From assembly GCA_963797115.1 (NCBI GenBank), contig CAWCOH010000005.1, forward strand, positions 682,001-746,000: 64,000 nucleotides of DNA. The letters are read 5' to 3'. This DNA is from AP-15 sp963797115 (GTDB taxonomy: Bacteria; Pseudomonadota; Alphaproteobacteria; ATCC43930; CGMCC-115725). Below are positions 59,433-64,000 of this stretch, in pieces. Under the pieces are notes generated by a model. That model was not told where the DNA came from, did not search any database, and was given only the letters and a program-made list of their open reading frames with translations. How positions within the stretch are numbered: position 1 is the first letter of the stretch; each line of letters begins with the position of its first letter. The position numbers were made by a program, and so were the translations under genes.

Positions 59433-59834
59433 CTAATCTTTAGAGGCTCCCTCCCCCGTAAGCGGGGGAGGGCTGGGGTGGGGGCTTTGCTTGCGCGGCG
59501 GCCCGAGTGTCTCGGCTATGGTCCGCAACACGCCCGGACGGTTCGCGAGGATTTCGTTGTTCCAGAACCGGAGAACATGCCAGCCTCTCTGGCGCAACCG
59601 GCTGTCTCGATCGTCGTGGTCTCCTGCGAGCGAATGCTGGCCGCCATCCGCCTCGACGATCAGCCGCGCTTCAATGCAAGCGAAGTCGGCAACATAGGGT
59701 GGAATCGGGAATTGACGTCGAAACCGCCAGCCGAGCTGACGTCTGCGAAGGTCTCGCCACAAAAGCTGCTCGGCGTCTGTCATATTGCCACGAAGCGTCC
59801 GCGCCCGGTTGTTCAGGCCGGTTCCGGCTCGCAT
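59433..59834 (-). CDS. DUF559 (endonuclease-fold) protein
   Basis: A 133-residue protein of the DUF559 family, distantly related to VSR/restriction endonuclease-like folds. LRRRQLGWRFRRQFPIPPYVADFACIEARLIVEADGGQH contains the F-F-x..D..xEADGGQH nuclease-like core and FWNNEIL follows. The C-terminus (SPHPSPPPLTGEGASKD) is written by a palindromic repeat. It sits between hyuA and hyuB, bracketed by two copies of the same palindrome, so it looks inserted into a once-continuous hyuAB operon. Biochemical function is unknown. Confidence 0.85.
   Translation of the reverse strand: MRAGTGLNNRARTLRGNMTDAEQLLWRDLRRRQLGWRFRRQFPIPPYVADFACIEARLIVEADGGQHSLAGDHDDRDSRLRQRGWHVLRFWNNEILANRPGVLRTIAETLGPPRKQSPHPSPPPLTGEGASKD
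59449..59472. repeat. GC palindrome, type B (left of DUF559 gene)
   Basis: CCCTCCCCCG-TAAG-CGGGGGAGGG with the tail GCTGGGGTGGGGG directed toward the DUF559 gene. It encodes the tail SPPPLTGEG of the DUF559 protein. Confidence 0.85.
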
Positions 59835-59865
59835 ATTTCCGCGGCTGGGGCGCTGCGCCCCCTCC

Positions 59866-61563
59866 CTAACCCTCCCCCGCTTGCGGGGGAGGGGGAGTCA
59901 CAAACCCGTTTTCGAGATTGCGCGCGACAGTATCGGGGTCGCGCAGAGCGGGATCGCCCCAGCCTCCGCCGCCGCCCAATTCGAGAAGCAGCACGTCGCC
60001 GGGGCGGATCTCAAGACCGACTTCCTTGGTCTTGATCGCGCGCGGCGGCCGTCCTTCTGAGTAGAGCGTATAGCGGTGCGGCACACCGTCAGTGCCGCCG
60101 AGGATGCCGCAGGCGCCGTGGCGCACGCCGTCGCCGGCGGTATTGCCGACTGCCGGCTCGGCGGTTTCGACCACCATTTCCACCACCCCACCTGGCCCGC
60201 CGCGGTATTCTCCCGCGCCGCCGGAATCGGAACGAAATTCGTGGCGGCGGAAGAACAGCGGGAAGCGGACCTCGGTCACTTCGAGGCTGCCGAATTTGAT
60301 GCCGCCCGCCGCCTGCCACTCCCCGGCGCCCGGCCAGCCGTCGCCCGCCGGCGAGGCACCGCCGCCGGGGCGCGCCTGGAAAAAGTGCCAGATGAAGGGC
60401 TTGCCGCCAGGGGCGTTCGCGCGTGGGTCCGTGCCCTGAATGGCGATGCGGAAGCGGCGGCCCCAGCCGGCCATCGCGCGGTCGGGACAGGCTGGCGCCA
60501 GCGCCTTGATGATCGCCTCGATGATCTCCTGGCCGCAATGATTGGTGGCGAGCGTGACTGGTGCCCCAGGATTAGCCCAGACCACGGTTCCCGGTTTGGC
60601 GATGAGCGTGATCGGGCGAAAGGTGCCGTCATTCTTCGGCGTCTGCGGGTCGATCAGGTACGACAGGGCGACGACGACCGAGGAGTAGGTGTTCGCGTAG
60701 GACGAGTTGATAAAGCTCGCCACCTGCTTGTGCAAGTCGGAGAGATCGATTTCGAGATCGCTGCCGCGTTTGATGACCGTGGCACGGATATGGATGTCGT
60801 CGTGACCGCGGCCGTCGTCATCGAGCAAGGCTTCGCCGCGATAGACGCCGTCCTGCCACTGCGCGATCACCGCTCGGGTCTGGCGTTCGGCGCCGTCGAG
60901 GATCGCCTCGATCGCGGCATCAGTGACGCGCCAGCCGAACTCGGCCGCGAGCGCCAGAAGGCGTCGTTCGCCGACCTGCGCCGAGCCGATCATTGCCGCG
61001 AGATCGCCGCGGAAGTCGCGCGGGTGACGCACATTGGTCGCGATCATCTCGAGGAGGTCGCGGCGCACCTCGCCGCGGTCGTAGAGCCGCAGCGGCGTGA
61101 TGCGGATCCCTTCCTGCCAGATGTCGGTCGCCGCGGCGTTATAGGCGCCGTGCGTCGCCCCGCCGATGTCGCTCTGATGGGCCCGGTTGATCGACCAGAA
61201 GCGCGGCCGGCCCTCTCCCTTGGCGTCTTGAAACACCGGCACGAAGGCGGTCAGGTCGGGCAGGTGATTGCCGCCGTGATAGGGGTCGTTGAGCAGAAAG
61301 ACGTCGCCCGGATGTATGTCGTTGCCGAAGAACTCGGTCATCGCCTTCGCCGCGAAAGGCAACGCGCCGACATGGATCGGCACGTGCTCGGCCTGGGCGA
61401 TCAGCCGGCCGTCGAGATCGCAGATCGCGGTCGAGAAGTCGCGGCTCGAATTGAGGATCTGCGAATAGGAGGTGCGCAGCATCGCCTCACCCATCTCCGC
61501 GACGATTGCCAGCAGACGATGCTGGATGACCGAGATGACGATCGGGTCGACCGAGGTCGTCAT
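59866..61563 (-). CDS. hyuB: Hydantoinase/oxoprolinase subunit B (HyuB)
   Basis: A 565-residue HyuB. The blocks SVDPIVISVIQHRLLAIVAEMG, RTSYSQILNSSRDFSTAICD, HPGDVFLLNDPYHGGNHLPDLT, NRAHQSDIGGATHGAYN and PGGGGWGDP-like LLLELGGGGGWGDPALRD are all diagnostic. The normal chain ends near LENGFVT; PPPPQAGEG and the stop come from the repeat at 59870-59893. The ATG at 61563 is five bases after the tonB-like stop. Forms a complex with HyuA. Confidence 0.95.
   Translation of the reverse strand: MTTSVDPIVISVIQHRLLAIVAEMGEAMLRTSYSQILNSSRDFSTAICDLDGRLIAQAEHVPIHVGALPFAAKAMTEFFGNDIHPGDVFLLNDPYHGGNHLPDLTAFVPVFQDAKGEGRPRFWSINRAHQSDIGGATHGAYNAAATDIWQEGIRITPLRLYDRGEVRRDLLEMIATNVRHPRDFRGDLAAMIGSAQVGERRLLALAAEFGWRVTDAAIEAILDGAERQTRAVIAQWQDGVYRGEALLDDDGRGHDDIHIRATVIKRGSDLEIDLSDLHKQVASFINSSYANTYSSVVVALSYLIDPQTPKNDGTFRPITLIAKPGTVVWANPGAPVTLATNHCGQEIIEAIIKALAPACPDRAMAGWGRRFRIAIQGTDPRANAPGGKPFIWHFFQARPGGGASPAGDGWPGAGEWQAAGGIKFGSLEVTEVRFPLFFRRHEFRSDSGGAGEYRGGPGGVVEMVVETAEPAVGNTAGDGVRHGACGILGGTDGVPHRYTLYSEGRPPRAIKTKEVGLEIRPGDVLLLELGGGGGWGDPALRDPDTVARNLENGFVTPPPPQAGEG
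59870..59893. repeat. GC palindrome, type B (right of DUF559 gene)
   Basis: CCCTCCCCCG-CTTG-CGGGGGAGGG with its tail (CCCCCTCCCTAA) on the left, also directed toward the DUF559 gene, so it is in inverted orientation to the copy at 59449. It encodes the end of HyuB. Confidence 0.85.
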
Positions 61564-61568
61564 GGGAG

Positions 61569-62642
61569 TTACTCCCGCAAAGCGTCGGGGAAGGGCAGGT
61601 CGAGGATCAGCGCCATGGCCGGTCCTTGGAACCACTGCGGCAGCGGAGGGGCTCGGCGCACCGAGGCAATCATCAGCTCGACGCGGGCGTCGATGTCGGG
61701 ATAGCCGGAACTCTGGCGAGTCCTCACCATCGCGATCGTGCCGTCGCCGAGCACCAGAAACTCGACCCGCGTCTCGCCGCGGCGTCCTGCGACCATCGTG
61801 AGAGGCAGCAGATTGTAATGCCGCCGGATCAGCGAATGCACATAGGCGAGGTAATCGTCGCGGCTGGCAGCCGGCCCGGGATACTTTGCGCGCCGCGTGC
61901 TGTTTGCCGGCGCCTCGGTCCGCCGGGGCGGGTGCTGCGTGGCCGGCTTCGACTGCGGTTTGGGAGGCTCCGGCTTCATCGGCGGAGGGGGCGGCACGAT
62001 CGCTGCAGTCTGCTGCGGGGCCTCCGCGGGCGGTGGCTCGGGCGGCGACGGCTCGTCCTTCGGGGCGGGGGCGGCGTTGGCCTCGCGGCCGGCTTCTTTC
62101 GCCGTTGGGTCGCCGAAATCGTCGGAGGCGATCCGCCCCGGCGGCGGGGGTTTGAATTCCGGCTTCGGGGGCTCCGGTTGCGGCGCCATCTCGGGCGGCG
62201 GCGGCTCGACCACCAGCTGCACGGCAATCGGCGCGATGTCCGGCGGGGCGGCCATCGGCCACTCGACCAGCAACAGCAGCGGCAGCAAATGCAGCACGAG
62301 CGAGCCGATCGGCCCGCTCCACAGTCTGCGCTCAGCCGCCGGCGGCAAGCGTTCGGGTGCGCCTACCTGCGAGGCGGGGGGCAGCGCGAGACGCGGCGTA
62401 TCAAGGAGCGTCGGTTCGCGGCGCTCGGCGGCCGGCGGCGGGCGCTCAGGCGCGTCCACCTGCGGATCGGAAGGAGGCACGAGACGTGGCGCATCAAGGA
62501 GCGTCGGTTCGCGGTGCTCTGCGGCGGGCGGCGCGCTCTCGGGCGCGTCCGCCTGCGGATCGGAAGGAGGCGCGAGACGCGGCATATCAAGGAGCGTCGG
62601 CTCTTGGCGACCCTCGTCAGGCGGTCCGGTTATGCGAAACAC
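61569..62642 (-). CDS. TonB-family energy transducer with repeated N-terminal segment
   Basis: A 357-residue protein. The N-terminal cytoplasmic part (residues 1-106) contains three 31-residue repeats, then one membrane span (about 112-130, LVLHLLPLLLLVEWP), a proline-rich periplasmic part (about 140-250) and a C-terminal TonB-like domain (YVHSLIRRHYNLLPLTMVAGRRGETRVEFLVLGDGTI). TonB passes proton-motive energy to outer-membrane receptors; members usually have a short N-terminus. No ExbB/ExbD or receptor is adjacent. Located directly upstream of hyuB with a five-base gap, so co-transcribed. Confidence 0.8.
   Translation of the reverse strand: MFRITGPPDEGRQEPTLLDMPRLAPPSDPQADAPESAPPAAEHREPTLLDAPRLVPPSDPQVDAPERPPPAAERREPTLLDTPRLALPPASQVGAPERLPPAAERRLWSGPIGSLVLHLLPLLLLVEWPMAAPPDIAPIAVQLVVEPPPPEMAPQPEPPKPEFKPPPPGRIASDDFGDPTAKEAGREANAAPAPKDEPSPPEPPPAEAPQQTAAIVPPPPPMKPEPPKPQSKPATQHPPRRTEAPANSTRRAKYPGPAASRDDYLAYVHSLIRRHYNLLPLTMVAGRRGETRVEFLVLGDGTIAMVRTRQSSGYPDIDARVELMIASVRRAPPLPQWFQGPAMALILDLPFPDALRE
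62325..62603. repeat. Three tandem copies of a 93-base repeat within the tonB-like gene
   Basis: Each unit encodes about 31 residues of the form EPTLLDxPRLxPPSDPQxDA, then PExxPPAAExR. Copies are about residues 14-44, 45-75 and 76-106. DNA-level similarity is high, indicating recent in-frame expansion; a change in copy number would be silent for the frame. Confidence 0.8.
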
Positions 62643-62651
62643 TGCCCCAGG

Positions 62652-64000
62652 TCACCCCGCGGCGAGGGCAAGCCACTCGGCTTCGTCAAGCAATTTGACG
62701 CCGAAGGCGGCCGCCTTTGCCGCCTTCGACCCGGGATCTTCACCGGCCACGACATAGTCGGTCTTGGCCGAGACCGAGCTCGTGACATTGGCACCGAGCG
62801 CCTCGGCGCGCGCCTTCGCCTCGGACCTGCTCATCGAGGAAAGTGCGCCGGTGAAGACAATCGTCTTGCCGGCGAGCGGCGAGGCGGCGCGCTGCGCCGG
62901 CGCCTCCCAGTCGAGAACAGTGACCTCGCGTGAAAGGTCATCGAGCACCGCCTGGTTATGCGGCTCGGCAAAAAAACCGATGATGTCAGCGGCCATTTCC
63001 TCGCCGATGCCGTGAATATCGAGCAGCCCGGCCCGCGCCTCGCTCGCCGGGTCCTGCGCCGCTTGCATCTCACGCCGCCAATTGGCGAGCGAGCGATAGT
63101 GGCGGGCGAGCAGCCGTGCCGTCGCCTGACCGACTTGCGGGATGCCGAGCGCATTGATGAAGCGATCGAACGCGATGCGCCGGCGCTCGTCGATCGCGCT
63201 CATCAGGTTACGAGCGCTGAGCGCGCCCCAGCCCTCGCGCTTGGCGATGATTTCGGGGTCGAGGCGGAAGATGTCGCTCGGCTGGCGGATCAGCCCGTCC
63301 TGCCAGAAGGCGGTGATGTGCTTTTCGCCCAGCCCCTCGATGTCGAAGCAGTCGCGTGAGACGAAGTGGCGGAGCCGCTCGACGGCTTGCGCGGCGCAGA
63401 TCAGCCCGCCGGTGCAACGCCGGGCGACTTGGCCGGGCTCGCGCACCGCAAGACTGCCGCAGATCGGACAGTGATCGGGAAATTGGTAGGGCTGTGCGCC
63501 TTTCGGCCGGCGGTCGAGCACGACTGAGACGATCTGCGGGATCACATCGCCGGCGCGCTGCACGATGACGGTGTCGCCGACGCGGACGTCCTTGCGTGCG
63601 ATCTCGTCCTCGTTGTGCAGGGTGGCGCGTTGCACGACGACCCCCCCGACGGTGATCGGCTCCAGAAACGCCACCGGGGTCAACGAACCCTGGCGGCCGA
63701 CTTGGATCCCGATGTCGCGCAATACGGTTTGCGCCTGCTGCGCCGGGAATTTCTGCGCGACCGCCCAGCGCGGTGCCCGGCTGACCATGCCGAGCCGCTC
63801 CTGCAGCGTGAGGTCATTGACCTTGTAAACCACGCCATCGATGTCGTAGGGCAGTTCCGCCCGCTCGGCGGCGATCTCGGCGTAATAGGCGAGCGCCTGG
63901 TCGACGCCGCGGCAGAGGCGCGAGCGCGGGTTGACCGCGAATCCCCAGGCGCCGAACCGTGCCAGCGCCTCGTCATGCGTCCGGGCGAAGGAGGCGCTCG
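62652..64000 (-). CDS. ligA: NAD-dependent DNA ligase LigA, C-terminal part (5' end outside window)
   Basis: The frame is open to the right edge. Seen are ELPYDIDGVVYKVNDLTLQERLGMVSRAPRWAVAQKF (end of the adenylation domain), the OB fold, a zinc finger (CPICGSLAVREPGQVARRC, then CAAQ), helix-hairpin-helix repeats (DIEGLGEKHI, LGIPQVGQATARLLARH, IHGIGEEMA) and a BRCT domain (PLAGKTIVFTGALSSMSRSEAKARAEALGANV). The adenylated Lys (KxDG) would lie upstream. Essential replication enzyme. Placed upstream of the tonB-like gene, 10 bases apart, so tonB-hyuB may follow it in one transcript. Confidence 0.96.
   Translation of the reverse strand, partial: SASFARTHDEALARFGAWGFAVNPRSRLCRGVDQALAYYAEIAAERAELPYDIDGVVYKVNDLTLQERLGMVSRAPRWAVAQKFPAQQAQTVLRDIGIQVGRQGSLTPVAFLEPITVGGVVVQRATLHNEDEIARKDVRVGDTVIVQRAGDVIPQIVSVVLDRRPKGAQPYQFPDHCPICGSLAVREPGQVARRCTGGLICAAQAVERLRHFVSRDCFDIEGLGEKHITAFWQDGLIRQPSDIFRLDPEIIAKREGWGALSARNLMSAIDERRRIAFDRFINALGIPQVGQATARLLARHYRSLANWRREMQAAQDPASEARAGLLDIHGIGEEMAADIIGFFAEPHNQAVLDDLSREVTVLDWEAPAQRAASPLAGKTIVFTGALSSMSRSEAKARAEALGANVTSSVSAKTDYVVAGEDPGSKAAKAAAFGVKLLDEAEWLALAAG

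Noticed and set aside
60076..61704. 542-codon + strand frame opposite hyuB and the end of the tonB-like gene
   Set aside because: Same reason: antisense to a clear HyuB, low-complexity translation.

Overview
The window looks like chromosome from a high-GC alphaproteobacterium, most likely of Rhodospirillales/Reyranella type. I judge this from family content: a System I cytochrome c maturation operon in ccmABCDE order, an IalB-family protein, NnrU, an AbcR/alpha-r-like small RNA candidate, Liv- and DctP-type binding proteins, HyuA/HyuB, and RPE/REP-like GC palindromes with the ATTCCCGC..GCGGGAAT core. No 16S rRNA is present, so genus cannot be set. The first gene (sugar C-methyltransferase) and the last (ligA) are cut by the window edges.

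Layout. 1-4.4 kb: end of a sugar methyltransferase gene, then ccmABCDE and ccmG with ccmF and ccmH absent. 4.4-8.9 kb: acetyltransferase, IalB, rlmN, hydrolase, argG. 8.9-14.4 kb: sensor kinase and two tandem DctP-like binding proteins separated by palindromic repeats, one of which carries a 113-bp MITE-like insertion. 14.4-20.4 kb: hydrolase, NnrU, YggU/YggT, tRNA-Ala(CGC) and a MASE1-CHASE hybrid histidine kinase. 21.2-25.6 kb: a four-gene operon DUF1445 - DUF4392 - murL - murD2 devoted to D-glutamate. 25.7-31.7 kb: SMR transporter, glucokinase, a small RNA candidate, phenylalanine hydroxylase, formylglutamate amidohydrolase, dehalogenase-like hydrolase, formamidase. 31.8-37.2 kb: an AMP-ligase/ACP/acyltransferase fusion, a methyltransferase, and ada with an overlapping 2OG-Fe(II) oxygenase gene. 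37.2-40.6 kb: a PspA-like / DUF350 / DUF2491 cluster matching E. coli yjfJ-yjfL-yjfK, a tiny glycine-rich protein and a ComEA-like protein. 40.7-46.4 kb: MlrC peptidase, carbamoylase-type M20 enzyme, NMT1-like binding protein, asparaginase-like protein, OsmC. 46.5-53.5 kb: livG - acyl-CoA synthetase - livH - livM - livK - livF. 53.6-62.6 kb: frameshifted cobW GTPase gene, D-hydantoinase, amidohydrolase, and a minus-strand tonB - hyuB - DUF559 - hyuA set. 62.7 kb to the end: ligA.

How it fits together. The most notable system is the D-glutamate operon. MurD2 and MurL form the alternative peptidoglycan route that adds L-Glu to UDP-MurNAc-L-Ala and then inverts it, so no free D-Glu is needed. 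DUF1445 and DUF4392 correspond to the two halves of mammalian D-glutamate cyclase, which turns free D-Glu into 5-oxo-D-proline. Together they would make D-Glu only in bound form and remove the free form. The HyuA/HyuB pair 32 kb away belongs to the 5-oxoprolinase/hydantoinase family and could in principle act downstream. A second theme is scavenging of amide nitrogen and ring-amide compounds (hydantoinases, carbamoylase, formamidase, asparaginase-like protein, formylglutamate hydrolase).

A third theme is the influence of palindromic repeats: they have become the C-terminal tails of CcmE, HyuB, DUF559 and the broken CobW, and they bracket the DUF559 gene.
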